NCBI GenBank assembly: GCA_029204225.1
Contig: CM055094.1
Location: 63,884,714 to 63,948,713 of the forward strand
Reading direction: 5' to 3'
Length of the DNA stretch: 64,000 bases
Origin: Diphasiastrum complanatum
Taxonomy: Eukaryota; Streptophyta; Lycopodiopsida; Lycopodiales; Lycopodiaceae
Positions within the stretch are counted from its first letter, which is position 1, and every line of letters starts with the position of its first letter. Shown piece after piece: positions 25,201 through 35,389 of this stretch. Below the pieces are notes generated by a model. It was not told the DNA's origin, made no database searches, and was given only the letters and a program-made list of their open reading frames with translations. The translations under genes were made by a program, and so were the position numbers.

Positions 25201-25884
25201 GTCTGATATGTTAAACTTAGAAAAGGATAATCATTGTGCCATTCTGATAACAGATCTCGAGCATATGTCGCGCCTTCATTTCTCTATTCAATACATAATT
25301 ATCTGTAAGCAATTTGAGTATTCGATTATTATTTATATATCTGTAAGCAGATGATCTGCCTCTCGGAAATTTGAGTAATACAGATCGAAGAGAATGGAGT
25401 GGTTTTGGGTATAAAATTTGTGAGTCTGGCACTTTTCGCAGAACTGGCATTTCAACAATGCTTAATGATTCCTTGCCAAGATGTTTCTAAGCGACACGGG
25501 ATAAAATTCTGCATCACAATAATATGCCATACGAAAGCGCACTCTTATCAGTCTGTCTGTACAGACAGACGATTATAGTATCCGTATCTAGAAAATGGCA
25601 AGTGAAGTCAGAATCAGCTATTCAAAGTGAAAGCAAGCACACGCATCCTTTCTTCTGAATCCTACCACATATTCGATTGCATCGGAAGAAATACAAAAGC
25701 AATTGCACAGGAAAATTGAGATAACATACTCAGCCAGGTTCCCCAGCTGCCTCACAACACCGACCAAGCCAACCATAGCCACTCCTTCAAATATAGCGTT
25801 TGGATCATTGATTGGTGCAGCCCTGAAGAGCTCCAGATTGGCAAGGCTGTACTCATTCTGAAGCTCGTACCTAACCAGCGGCAT
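7298..25884 (-). CDS. SCAR: SCAR/WAVE-family protein, nine exons
   Basis: Subunit of the SCAR/WAVE complex, which activates Arp2/3 to nucleate branched actin. Exons (minus): 25884-25730, 23442-23279, 22957-22834, 22731-22599, 20036-19972, 9974-8138, 7982-7896, 7750-7640 and 7474 to either 7427 or 7298. All introns are GT-AG and every phase fits: 892 codons before the last exon. Residues 1-190 are the SCAR homology domain ([18 protein letters not shown]..., [26 protein letters not shown]-type [24 protein letters not shown]). The long exon 6 (about 214-826) is acidic then Ser/Pro-rich, with the family's [15 protein letters not shown] stretch and a polyproline run near 780. Residues about 848-862 form the WH2 actin-binding motif ([15 protein letters not shown]), followed by [14 protein letters not shown] and the acidic Arp2/3-binding [14 protein letters not shown]. 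Introns 1, 4 and 5 are long (2.3, 2.6 and 10.0 kb) and 4-5 contain transposons. The final splice is uncertain. Confidence 0.93.
10538..10960. repeat. Self-complementary GAACC/GGTTC blocks and degenerate CAGATGATTTGA minisatellite
   Basis: Near-copies of GCATAAAACCC plus GGTTCCCAGAACCGTGG-type sequence occur at about 10538-10590 and 10908-10935. Between them (10632-10861) lies a degenerate tandem array built from CAGATGATTTGA/ACAGATGATTTCA units. Runs of AATTAATT flank the array. The position just upstream of the hAT transposase remnant suggests this is the 5' end of that element, but no matching 3' end is found. It lies in SCAR intron 5. Confidence 0.6.
11405..13738 (+). pseudogene. hAT transposase pseudogene (BED finger, DUF659-type core)
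   Basis: A plus-strand transposase relic opposite in direction to the host SCAR gene. It begins [13 protein letters not shown] and has a BED-type zinc finger ([12 protein letters not shown]...RLKGH) to 11573. A proline-rich linker follows (about 11700-12180). The core runs from 12272 ([20 protein letters not shown]) through [12 protein letters not shown] and [13 protein letters not shown] to about 13130. The core is split by a TAG at 12548-12550, where the family has Trp in a D-x-W-S-D motif, so one G-to-A change explains it. After 13130 the frame moves into an acidic Asp/Glu tail; the segment carrying the conserved LHRPLHAAAYFLNP-like C-terminal motif is absent. Stops plus the internal loss make it inactive. 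Confidence 0.85.
13740..16215 (-). pseudogene. Decayed Ty1/copia element, gag to RNase H
   Basis: Read on the minus strand, remains appear in normal copia order. A gag zinc knuckle ([14 protein letters not shown], a CX2CX4HX4C pattern) is encoded at about 16145-16190. Poorly preserved pol follows. A reverse transcriptase tail ([17 protein letters not shown]) lies at 14394-14122. The RNase H end lies at 14100-13740 ([17 protein letters not shown], then [14 protein letters not shown]). Many stops and shifts interrupt it and no LTRs are visible. The element abuts the hAT relic at 13738 with no spacer, so one truncated the other. It lies in SCAR intron 5. Confidence 0.75.
14553..14625. repeat. 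Long GC-rich hairpin, 32-bp arms
   Basis: Arms 14553-14584 and 14594-14625 are complementary with one mismatch, around a 9-base loop. Both arms contain CCGGGCAGCTCA. Just upstream (14420-14530) is a CCTGCCCG-rich repeat. This resembles the end of a small foldback or hAT-like element, but target duplications were not found. Confidence 0.85.
16180..16349. repeat. Two consecutive near-perfect hairpins
   Basis: Hairpin one has 37-bp arms (16180-16216 and 16218-16254, one mismatch, 1-base centre). Six bases later hairpin two starts, with arms of about 43 bp (16261-16303 and 16306-16348). The first left arm overlaps the region encoding the copia gag zinc knuckle, so at least that arm is an inverted copy of coding DNA. 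The pair lies in SCAR intron 5. Confidence 0.85.
16350..17146. other. Intron 5 sequence, no gene seen
   Basis: No gene is recognised. Short repeats of TCGAATCGGATCGG type occur at 16730-16850, similar in style to the self-complementary blocks found at hAT element ends nearby. Confidence 0.3.
17147..17929. mobile_element. Non-autonomous hAT-like element with 8-bp target duplication
   Basis: Begins CTTAGTTGCAGG and ends CTGCAACTGTG, giving terminal inverted repeats around AGTTGCAG. It is flanked by GTTCCAAT on both sides (17139-17146 and 17930-17937), an 8-bp target duplication as hAT transposases make. Subterminal blocks are self-complementary and built on TTCCGGAA and GCGATCCG (17165-17185 and 17848-17915). 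It encodes no transposase. Inside the left end is a CAATATGGGTA motif shared with the element at 21399. It lies in SCAR intron 5. Confidence 0.8.
17938..19971. other. SCAR intron 5 sequence, no gene recognised
   Basis: Three short minus-strand frames (19822-19622, 19621-19418 and 19333-19145) follow one another without long gaps but show no motif I know, and they precede no splice signals that fit SCAR. They may be a very old transposon remnant. Confidence 0.3.
21399..22256. mobile_element. Non-autonomous TIR element, hAT-like
   Basis: Ends are CATAGTTGCAGCG and its inverse CTGCAACTATG. Just inside both ends are multiple GAATCGCGATTC self-complementary blocks (21409-21495 and 22193-22245). 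A poly-T run and GGCAATATGGGTATCAGATG follow on the left. ATATGTA occurs just outside both ends (21389-21395 and 22257-22263) but not exactly abutting, so the target duplication is uncertain. No transposase is encoded. It lies in SCAR intron 4. Confidence 0.7.
21700..21835. repeat. GC-rich tandem repeat, about 35-bp unit
   Basis: Three imperfect copies of a unit containing CCCCGAACCCCC, CGTTT and CGGGGG followed by CTACTG. Each unit can fold on itself. The array is internal to the TIR element at 21399-22256. Confidence 0.75.
25551..25570. repeat. Perfect 20-bp palindrome
   Basis: GTCTGTCTGT followed directly by ACAGACAGAC, in intron 1 of the SCAR gene. No known role. Confidence 0.8.
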
Positions 25885-27606
25885 GACTGTTCTCGCTCTT
25901 CTAAAATTCAGACCATCTCAATCCGTTGGAGCTTGTACAAGGCATTGCTCGACAATCATTTTTCATGAAAGAGTAGTTGCAATATCTGTATTATGTTGCT
26001 TCCCACTCTAGCAAAGTGAGAATCAAGCTCAAGATAATATTGGAAGCTAGACTTTGCAGCAACATGGCCAGAAGAGTAGATCCGGCATTCGGATCAAGGA
26101 CTTACGTGATGAGCGAAGCCATGTTTCGAAAGAAATGAAAGAGCACCCCAAAACAGATTCTAGAACTCTCATTGCATCAATAAAAGTGTCGTCGTACAGG
26201 TGTTTCAAGGGTGGAACCAAGTGCACATGAAACTGAAACACTCAAGTAAGACACGGACGATGTACAACGATATATAAAATATACATGAATTTGGCCCGAA
26301 GCGTGATTTAAGCCTTTTGATCATCAAAGCTTAAAATAAAGTAGAGGCACTGAAATAAGTCTGGAGCATTGCTGAGTCCTCGTCAGACTCCGTAGCTGCC
26401 TTTAAAAAATTGAAGAGCAGGAAGCCACATGCATTCCTTCTGTCCTAGCGTCAAGGTTGACCGCGAGCGATCTGCAACACATTCCGATGAAAAATGCAAT
26501 AAAGAACTTGAGATGATTGTATGTATCTGTACATGTAAATACAAATACCACTGTCGAAACTTAAAGCAATTAAAAAAAAAACTCAGTGGAACGTAACAAT
26601 TGAATCAGGCGTCCATACGTGAAGTTGCAGATTAATAATCTTACCTACATCACCACATTCAACACTTGGATCTAACTCACCATGGCATTGCAAATTGACA
26701 CACCTTTTTTTAATAACTACAATATACTACTTCTGCATTTTAGCTAGTGAACTTGCGCCAACACTGCCTCACAAGGGCAAGTAGTCAATAAATGCATGAA
26801 AAAATTAGTCGTTTAACATAGCCACAGTCCACTGATGTCGTAACGGAGGACAGAAATAAACAAAGAAAATTAAGATAAATCGAGATCTGAGGAGAGCATT
26901 TGTGAATCACACAAAATAAAGCCAACTGCTACAGAAACATGATAGCAACAATAATACTTTACCAGAAGGTGAGAATCCACGAGGAAAAGAGAGGCAATAA
27001 TTTACGGTGATCATCAGATCAATCACGATCCAGAACTGGACTGAAGTGAAAAGTAGAATTCACCTTACATACCATTATACATTATACATTGTGCATTATG
27101 GGATTGGCCACATGAATGATGATGGAGGCAGAAACGACTATTCTGTATGTTTGTACTCTACTCTCGCTCTGGCGGGCCCTCCACGTTCCAACACGAGGCA
27201 GTTGCCACGCTATCACCACTGATCACACAAAATTTTGTTAATCATTACAAAAGGCCTAACACATTGACCTATTGAAAAAAGGTTTTGCCTCTTTCCAAGC
27301 TAATGAATATTGTTTTGCCTCTTTCTAAGCCATGACTAACTTACGTAAGTCTTTGTTATAATCTTTAAATACATAAGATCCAATGCGTCATTGAAAGAAG
27401 GTGCTTAACTCTAAGTTTCACGTCATCTAATCTTTGGCAAAAATATGGATTGGAATACTAGATTATTAATTTTTAGAGGATGATTGGAACTACATTGGAC
27501 AGGTCTTTAATGCAGGTTGAAATTATGTTTGATAGGTAATATTAAATTAATCTCTTCAAAATTTGAAAACGATATAGGTTTTATAGCAAAATTTGTTAAA
27601 ACCTTG
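25885..27606 (-). promoter_or_regulatory. Region upstream of SCAR start codon (5' UTR/promoter, undelimited)
   Basis: No other gene is seen here. As the sequence directly upstream of the SCAR start codon on the minus strand it must contain the 5' UTR, possibly further non-coding exons, and probably the promoter. I cannot place a transcription start. The short open frames in it have no motifs. Confidence 0.35.
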
Positions 27607-27610
27607 ATCC

Positions 27611-28463
27611 AAAGGGGGGGGGGGGATGGGGGGGGGGCGGAAGGTCGCCCTTGGAGAGCATTTTGCCCACGAAGGGACTCTGCCTGAAAGCACAAGCCCT
27701 TCCTCGAGCCGAATGTCCCAAGGAGGAGGCATCTTTCCTAGCAATAATTTTAATTTTTATTTATTTTTTTGCTGTAAATTTTTTTACATGCAAGGTGCGT
27801 GTAAGTGTAAAAGAAAGTAAATTTTTTTTGCATGCACCTTCTGACATCTGGAAGGTGCATGTTAAAAAAAAAGAGATATGTCGCAAAGTGCTTGTAAAAA
27901 AAAAAAGATTCCGCGTAAGTGTATAGATACTTCTTTTTTTTCATTCAAAGGTAAAAATGAGATTAGAATGTCATAAAATAATGAGTATTAACATTTTTAC
28001 AAAGGAAATGGAGCAGTCTCAAAGAACGTAATTTGTGGGGCAAATTTTTTTTACAAGCACATTTTGAAAGGTGCACGTAAAAATATTTACCTATTTTACA
28101 TGCACCTTTTGCAAAAGGTGCATTTAAAAATTTTTACCTCAAAAGAATATAAAAACTGAATTCAATTAAAGGAAGGTTCGGCTGGGCACAACTCAGTGTT
28201 CGGGAAAGCCGACAAAGTTTAGGAATGGAATCGGCAACTTTTGTCAAAAACCGGCATGCTCAAAAACTTGCAAGTTTTTTTAGGTCATAAAACAATGTAT
28301 AACCGGCATGTACTGAGGGTCATCCTTGAGAAAACCGAAAGAGTTCAAAAAATACAGGTTTTTGGAAGAGAACCCAAAAAAGGTTTCCCGAACACTGGCA
28401 GAGCTCCTTGGGGACGGAATGGCCTCTGAGCGCACCCTCCCCCCCCCCCCCCCCCCACCCTTT
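27611..28463. repeat. Region bounded by inverted G/C homopolymer tracts, with AGGTGCATGT motifs
   Basis: It starts with AAAG plus G12 (27614-27625), AT and a further G run, and ends with C17 (28440-28456) ACCCTTTG, so the ends are roughly inverted. TTTGTTAA occurs near both edges (about 27591 and 28461). Inside, AAGGTGCATGTAAA-like motifs recur in both orientations between 27785 and 28135, including a 34-bp near-palindrome at 28095-28128. It may be an unclassified element; no coding capacity is seen. Confidence 0.45.
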
Positions 28464-29402
28464 GTTAATAAATGAGACTAAAGGGGCGATCCCAAAAAAA
28501 AAATGAAAGAGAGCGATGCCCATGTGTGAATCAGAAATTTATGAGTTGCATTAAAAGATGATGATGGGCCACGGTCCCCCATGGGCATCAGGATTCAATA
28601 GCATGGATGATGGGTGTAGGGCATACATATACCGTCACTCCGGCCCCCGGGTGGCACTAGCGAATGCAATGTGCATGGCATGGCTGAGTTAAAATGGCCC
28701 CAGGGTTAAGGGCATTAGGCATCGGCATAGACTCAGGTGTCATGCATCATGCATGCACATACATCCCGCTGTAGGGCCAGTTGGAGAAATAAGGCGGGCC
28801 CACGAGTCGTGGACCCGTGTCGAATCTTCATCCACGCGTCAGTTCACAGATTCCGAAATTTCACCCGGAGATTTTGGTGTTGTTTAGTAAGACGTCTGAC
28901 ACTGAAGATTGACGGGCGCCTATGGGGCCTCAAACACGATGTGTGAAAGGCAGTGGCCAGGTTTGAAAGGGAGAGTTGAAAGTTGAAGGAGACGTTGCAT
29001 CATGCATGGTTGGTGACTGCTCACCCTGCACTGGATCGGAACTGGGGTCTGCTGTCCGGAGTCCGGACACAGAGTAGGGGTGTTTCACTATACAATGCAT
29101 TATGCTACTACTGCCCACATCCTGCTAAGAGCCAAGTACAAATTTTCTTTAAAGGTTTGACAAAGGGCTATTCAGGAGTCAGGAACCTAAGCCTCCAAGG
29201 GTAGCCTCCAGGGGTCTTGTTGTGTTACATTTGGATCTTGAAAACATAGTTGCAGTTTATTTTACTGATTTTTCACAAAGTCATAATTTATGATGTAGGT
29301 TATGCCATATCTAATTGCAGTTCCACTCATTTTAAGGCCCTTTTGGGCCCTATATTATTTTGCATAATATAGGGCGTGTCTTTTTTTTTAGTTTTTAATC
29401 AA
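28464..29402. other. No gene seen
   Basis: Several CATGCATGCA repeats occur (28735-28755 and 28998-29010). No reading frame with motifs and no RNA gene is recognised. A short palindrome around the CCTATATTATTTTGCATAATATAGG motif (about 29350-29374) sits near the right end. Confidence 0.3.
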
Positions 29403-29671
29403 ATAAGAGAGAGAGAGATAGAGAGAGAGAGAGCATCACAGAAAGAGAGAGCAGTAGAGAGAGAGGGAACAGCACACACACAAAGAGAGAGAGAGAGAGA
29501 GAGAGAGCCCAGCAAAGAGACAGAAGGCAATAGAGAGAGAAAGCCTAAGAGAGAAATGAATCTTGGTTTGTCTTCACCTTGAAGATCCATTTGCATCCAA
29601 TAGCTTTCTTGTCCTTAGGTAATTCCACAGAGAGAGTGTGTGTGTGCAGGAAGGAGAGAGAGCGTGAGCAC

Positions 29672-29724
<53 letters not shown>
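29403..29724. repeat. (GA)n microsatellites enclosing a copia RT scrap
   Basis: Runs of GA at 29403-29440, 29480-29510 and 29670-29724. Between them, at about 29558-29630, the minus strand encodes LPKDKKAIGCKWIFKVKTNQ, the well-known start of copia reverse transcriptase, and nothing else of pol. The flanking open frames are repeat artefacts. Confidence 0.8.
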
Positions 29725-29726
<2 letters not shown>

Positions 29727-29941
29727 GCGTCAAAAAAATCAATCGAACCTAGTGGCCTCCACACTCGTTTTTGGGTCCCAGATTATTTATGGTAATGGCC
29801 CTCCCAACTTGCCATTACCTACTACATAGTATGTCTCAAAACAAGTTATGTGCACTTGGACATACTTGATTGGAACAGAGGGACATTGTTATACGAGTGC
29901 TCGTATTTTTATATGTATAGGGAAAGGCCCCTATCTGAGGG

Positions 29942-29998
29942 CCTTTCCCAATTTAAGGCCCTTGGGCCCGAGGGCCCAGCGCCTTAAATTGGGAAAGG
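29942..29998. repeat. Inverted repeat, 18-bp perfect arms
   Basis: CCTTTCCCAATTTAAGGC (29942-29959) is the exact inverse of 29981-29998. The loop itself contains GGGCCCGAGGGCCC. An overlapping smaller inverted repeat (GGAAAGGCCC/GGGCCTTTCC) lies at 29921-29948. Confidence 0.85.
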
Positions 29999-29999
29999 T

Positions 30000-31269
30000 T
30001 GATGGGGCAAGGAAGATAGAAGAACGCGAACGGAGAAGAGAGTAGAAATAGTGCGGAACAGCTCTCCCATTCTAATCAACTGCTAGGTGCAAAAACAGTC
30101 TAATAGACAGCTTATGCTAAATGTAATCACAGCTTTAAGTGTTCTAATTGCCCAACATGATCTTAAAAATTAATTCATATTCTAAAATAAGAGTACAATC
30201 CACAGAAGAGATTAGAGATGGTTTGTGTGTGGTGCTACTGAAATCAGGTTCAATGTGAAGTATAGTTCTGAAATAAAATGGAAGAGTAGTATGATAACGC
30301 GAGTTCCACAAATGTCAAAGACAGCCTTCGTCTGATCAAAAACTGAGTCATCCTAGACGTCCGTGTTTTGATCAGAGTGAGTAAACAAGCGCGATCAAAC
30401 AGCAATGAAAGTGCAATCAATCACAAGAAGCATTCATCTAAGTTGTACACAGATAAAAGCCTAGCTGCTGCTATATTACACTGAAGCACAATACAAAATA
30501 GCAATTACAACCAAAATGACGGCGTAATTGGGTTGCTCAAACAATGTGTCTCATGGACGGAACAACCACTAATATGTGCTCGGATGATCTATTTATAGAT
30601 TTCATTCGTGTATTAATTACATTGAATGCTTGTCACCTAATTAGAAAAGCCGTTGTACTTGGAAGTATATGGTTTTTGTGACAATTGTACACAGTATATA
30701 TACGGTCAACAAATCAGGAACGTTGACGCGGACGAGGACGTCGCAAATTCTCTCACTTCGCATTTTACATAAAGTGGTTTTCTCTCACTTCGCAAATTTT
30801 GGGAAGTGACTGGAAACGTTTCTTGTTCAAAATAGACGACCTTCGGCATTTTCTCTCTCTTCCGGATTTTGCGAAACAGTCGAAAGTGCCCTTAAACAGT
30901 TTAACTTTCAAAAATAGATGACCTTCGAGAATTTTCTCTCTCTTCACATTTTTCGAGAAAATGAGAAAAAGCCGAAAGTGTTAAAAACGGTTAAACTTTT
31001 GAATTGTACAAGTTAAACTTTTTGAACTATGCAAGCGTCGCATTTCGGGGAAATGCGAAAAAGCCGAAGCTGTTGAAAACATAGTTCATTTCTACAGACT
31101 ATCGCAACACTTAGAGTTGTGGAAAAAGTACAAAAAGGACCAAGAGTGGATCCTAATCTGATCCTCAAGAGGGATTGGTTGTCAGATTACTTGATCTATC
31201 AATCTACTTGAGATTAAGATCAATCTAGATCAATTCTAGACACAAAATCCTAACAAGAACAATCATTAA
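30000..31269. other. No gene seen
   Basis: Intergenic. Between 30750 and 31080 there are imperfect direct repeats of TCTCTCACTTCGCA and TTTTCTCTCTCTTC spaced by about 60-100 bp with AAAGCCGAAAGTG-like sequence. No coding or RNA gene is recognised. Confidence 0.3.
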
Positions 31270-32318
31270 TTGAAGGTAAGTGTACTTTCTGGTTTCACAC
31301 ATGTGAAACACTGTCTGATTACGGACTCCAACCTGAAAATCAAGTACACATCGATAGAAACTCAAAACATTCAAGAAAAATCAAGACAAATGGAGAGAAT
31401 CACTCAAAATTGCTTCCAAAACCAAGATTGGTGTCTCACAATGATTATGGCCAAATGTGGCTCTATATATACAATAAGTGGGAGCTCGTGGTACTGATCA
31501 TCCCTCTGATCCCACATGTGTGAAGGTGCTTTGTCATATGATGATTCATCATGCAAAACTGACACTTGGACAAAACCTTCTATTTTGAGCACTTTTGGTC
31601 CATTTTCCTTCTATATGGAGATCCACTTGGAAATCTTCTAGAAGTCAAAATTCACCTACTTCAGCTTATTCCACACGTGTGAGCTGTCCTCTACACATGG
31701 GATATGACACCTAACCAAAATATTTGGCTCATGCAATCAATAGATTGATGCCATGTGTCAATTATCTAGAAAACTAGTTTTTGGCCATTTTAGCCACTAG
31801 AACTTGAATTAAATCATATGTACAACATATATGATTATGGCACATGACAAGTACACTAGTTTCACACGTGAGAACAGGCTCCACACATGTGTGTTTATCT
31901 ATATACAAGATTTTTGGCCTCTACCAAGCTTATTTTTGCATTTTTCACAAGAGTATTTTTGCAGACTATCACGAAAGTAATGTATTTCTGCAGACTTGTT
32001 CTAAATGCAAGTTTGTGAAAGTCCTTGAAGATGGCCAAGTCTTTAATGACTTCAAGTTATTAAGCTTTACATCTGAACTTGAAATTATGACATGATTGGT
32101 TACCCTTTGCTAGAGATCAACCGGAAGCCCGTTGTAGACGTTCTTCAAATAAATTGGTTGTCTAAGTTTGCGATTCTTGCAAGTATCAGATAAGCAGATG
32201 TAGAACCAAAGTTGGTTTCACCTGACCCTAGATCAATGATCAATAAACATGCAAGAAGAATCCTGAAATAGAAATTAGTCATTCACCCAGGAGGCAATTG
32301 TGGGCTTAATTTCCAACA
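31270..32318 (-). repeat. Probable LTR of a minus-strand copia element
   Basis: On the minus strand a polypurine tract (32330-32319, AAGGGGGAT) follows the RNase H end, and TGTTGGAAATTAAGCCC begins immediately after it, as a 3' LTR should. The inner limit is approximate, since no second copy is in the window. It contains several CACACRTGTG-type palindromes (31292-31309, 31511-31525, 31672-31684 and two at 31860-31900). Confidence 0.55.
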
Positions 32319-32331
32319 ATCCCCCTTAAGG

Positions 32332-32670
32332 TCACGGTTGGTGCCTTTGTATCTTCATCAGGTTCAGCATGTTGAAGAACTTCTGGTGCTTGATCTTGGG
32401 AAGCGCTTTGGTGAAGATATATGTGACCATTTCTGTTGTGAAGCAGTATTGAAGGATCACTTGTCCTGAGAAAACTTTCTCCAGAATGAAATGATACTGG
32501 ATTTCTATGTGCTTGGATTCGCCATGAAATCTGGGATTCAGTGACAATGAAATACTACTCAAGTTGTCACATGGAATGGTGGTAGCATTAAACTGAGTGT
32601 GATGTAGGTCGTGAAGTAATAACCTGATCTATACAACTTCTTTTGTAGCTTCTTTTGAAGTGGCAAAAGT
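32332..32670 (-). pseudogene. copia RNase H C-terminal fragment
   Basis: The minus strand reads ATSKEATKEVV, then (after a stop) FHGESKHIEIQYHFILEKV and TYIFTKALPKIKHQKFF, the standard copia RNase H end with its S/A-KHIxIxYHF and FTKxLP motifs. Only this tail is present. It stops at 32332, directly before the polypurine tract and LTR. The plus-strand copia element starts within a few hundred bases in the opposite direction. Confidence 0.8.
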
Positions 32671-32931
32671 CATTAGATTGAGGATAGATCAATAGGTTGA
32701 TCAAGATTCCATGATTCTATGTGTTGATTTGCTTGGATAAGTGCTAGAAGAGAATTTGTGAGATAGTTTCAAATCTTGGTGATTTCTTTTGAAAGCATTT
32801 GTTGTTGTTCAAAGGAGTGTCTTGTGCATTGAAGCAGGTTGAAAGAGAAGATCAGGTCATTGCTACATGACAACCTCAATCGGAGTCATGTTGGAAGCCA
32901 ATGATAGGCTTACCTCAAGTAACTATTCATT

Positions 32932-34890
32932 GTGGAAAGTGAGGATGGATCACTTCTTGAGATGAATGATGCTTTGGGTATTGTTGTAGGCTTGGAGGAG
33001 AGACCAGCAACACAACAAGATCAATTGAGGTATGACAAGAGATCCAAGAAGGCTCTCTACATGATAAAGATGAATGTTACCAATGAGCTTCTCAAGGAAG
33101 TTGGTAAGTGCACATCATCTTTGGAAGCTTGGAATTCATTAAAGAAGCTTTATGAATCCAAGTCTACTTCTAGAGTGTTGACTCTAAGAAGACAAATCTT
33201 TTCTTGGTTGCAAAAGAATGAAGAAACTCCAAGTACTTTTGTTTTGAGAATGAAAGCATTGAATGATGAGTTAGCTTGCATAGATGAAAGCATTAAGGAA
33301 GGAGAGCTTATTCAAGTGATTTTTAATGGCTTGTTGGATGCTCATGCTAACATTGTTCAAAGTATTGCTATTCAAAAGACTTTGCCAAGTTTGATGGATC
33401 TTCAAGAGATCTTGATCAATGAGGAATATAGGCTTCAAGCAAGAGGTGGATCTACATCGACACTTCAAGAGGATGTTATGTTCACAAAGGGCAAATTCAA
33501 GGGCAAAACCAAAAGCAAGTGGTCTAAAGGGCAAGATCAAATGGATGCTTTTTCAAGTGGCAAAAAGAAGGATAGATCAAAGCTCAAGTTCTACTATTGT
33601 GGCATCAAAGGACACTTTGCAAGTGAGTGCTACAAGAAGAAGAGAGATCAAGGAGACAAGCAAGGTAATCTTACTCTTGATGATGATGGTTTGGATGTGC
33701 AAGATGCAAATGATGATGCTTTTGTGATGTCTTCATGTATGCTTGCTAATGATGGAGATCTAGATCCTTGGTGGATTGATAGTGGAGCAAGTTCACACAT
33801 GACCTTTCACAAAGAGTACTTCACTTCTTTGTTGGCATATGGAGATGACAAGAGGGTGATCTACACGGCCAATGATGGTGAGTGTGCAATCAAAGGGATT
33901 GGCACAATTCCTATTTCTCTCTCTACAAATAGGAATGTTCATTTGGAGGATGTCTTTTTTATTCCATCTATTACCAAGAATTTGCTTAGTGTGAGTCGAA
34001 TGCTAAGTAAGGGCCTCACGGTGGAGTTTGATGGAGATGCTTGTTTGATCAAAAGGAAGGTTGTCTTGATTGGAAAAGGTAAAAGGCAAGGGAAGGTGTT
34101 CAAACTTGATGCTTGTGTTATTGCTAACCAAGTTGGATGTGTTGCAAGGGAGCAAATTTCTATTCAAGAGGTTTGGCACAAAAGGATGGGACACCTCAAC
34201 TTCAAGTCATTGGAGGTAATGGCAAGGAAGAAGGTTGTGATCGGTCTTCCAAGTTCCTTAAGTAATGACAAGCATGTTTGTGAGTCTTGTGCTTTGTCTA
34301 AGTCACATAGACTACCTTATACTAGATCTATTTCTAGATCTACAAAGCCTTTTCAACTTGTACATTCGGATATTCATGGATTTACTACAATTAGCAATAG
34401 TGGAGCTAAGATGTATGTAACATTCATTGATGATTTTAGTAGATTTTATTGGATCTATCTACTAAAGAGCAAGGATGAAGTGTATGATGTCTTTGTCAAG
34501 TTCAAGAATGCAAGGGAGAACCAATTTTCCACAAAGATCAAGTGCTTGAGAGGTGACAATGGTGGTGAGTACATATCTAACAAGTTCAAGGCCTTTTGTG
34601 ATGAGCATGGGATCAAGAGGGAGTATACAACATCAAGGACCCCACAACAAAATGGAGTGGCTGAAAGGAAGAATAGGACTTTATGTGAAAGTGCTAAAGC
34701 CATGAGGTTAAGTGCTAATATTGACAAACCATTTTGGGATCAAGCTTTGTTGTGTGCCAATTTCTTGTGCAATAGGTGGCCAAGTGCTATTTTGGATGGA
34801 AGGACATCTTTTGAGATGCTATTCAAGAGGAGGCCAAGTGTCAACTTTCTAAGCTTTCGGATGCACATGCTATGTCAACATTACTCTTGA
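32932..34890 (+). pseudogene. copia gag-protease-integrase frame
   Basis: 652-residue frame. A gag start in another frame (LEANDRLTSSNYSLWKVRMD from about 32890) shows a frameshift near 32940. Domains: UBN2-type gag (about 30-150), zinc knuckle near 220-235 (FYYCGIKGHFASEC, in which the first Cys of CX2CX4HX4C is replaced), aspartic protease near 281 (WWIDSGASSHMT), pre-integrase zinc module (VWHKRMGHLNF...CESCALSKSHRL, about 413-460) and the integrase core with D (LVHSDIHG, ~477), D (RGDNGGEY, ~540) and E (NGVAERKNR, ~576). A frameshift near 34860 ends the frame early. Confidence 0.85.
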
Positions 34891-35389
34891 TGATAGGACC
34901 AAGGAGGATCCATCTTCAAGAAGAGGTATTTTTGTTGGATATAGTGAGGTGAGTAAAGCCTACAAGGTTTACATTCCTTCTACTAACAAAGTGATTGCTG
35001 GTAGAGATGTCATTTTTTATGAGGGGAACATTCCAAAGGTGTCTTCAAGCATGATTGATGGTAAAGTGGATGGATCTAGCATTCTTGATGTTGATGAGAA
35101 GGATCCTACTTTGGATGGTGGTGATGATGGACCTTCATCAAGTCAAAATCCAAGGAGAACATCAAGAGAAAGACAAGTACGTTCAAGGCTCACATATGAT
35201 CAAAAGGGTAAGCAAGTAGTTTCTGGAAATTATGTTTCTTTCCTAACCTCTTTGGATGAGCCTACAAGTGTAGATCAATCAAGGAAAGAAGAGGAGTGTA
35301 TCCAAGCAATGGATCTTGAGTATCAATCTCTTATGAAGAGTGGAACATCTTTTGGAGGATCTCTTCTGTATATGGAGCTATGCAAGTAG
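34863..35389 (+). pseudogene. copia integrase tail and start of RT linker
   Basis: In the shifted frame the sequence continues CYVNITLDDRTKEDPSSRRG, IFVGYS, KAYKVYIPSTNKVIAGRDV, then an acidic linker and AMDLEYQSLMKSGT, which is the point where copia reverse transcriptase normally begins. Conservation of frame across the shift shows a single indel near 34860. The RT core that should follow is absent. Confidence 0.8.
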
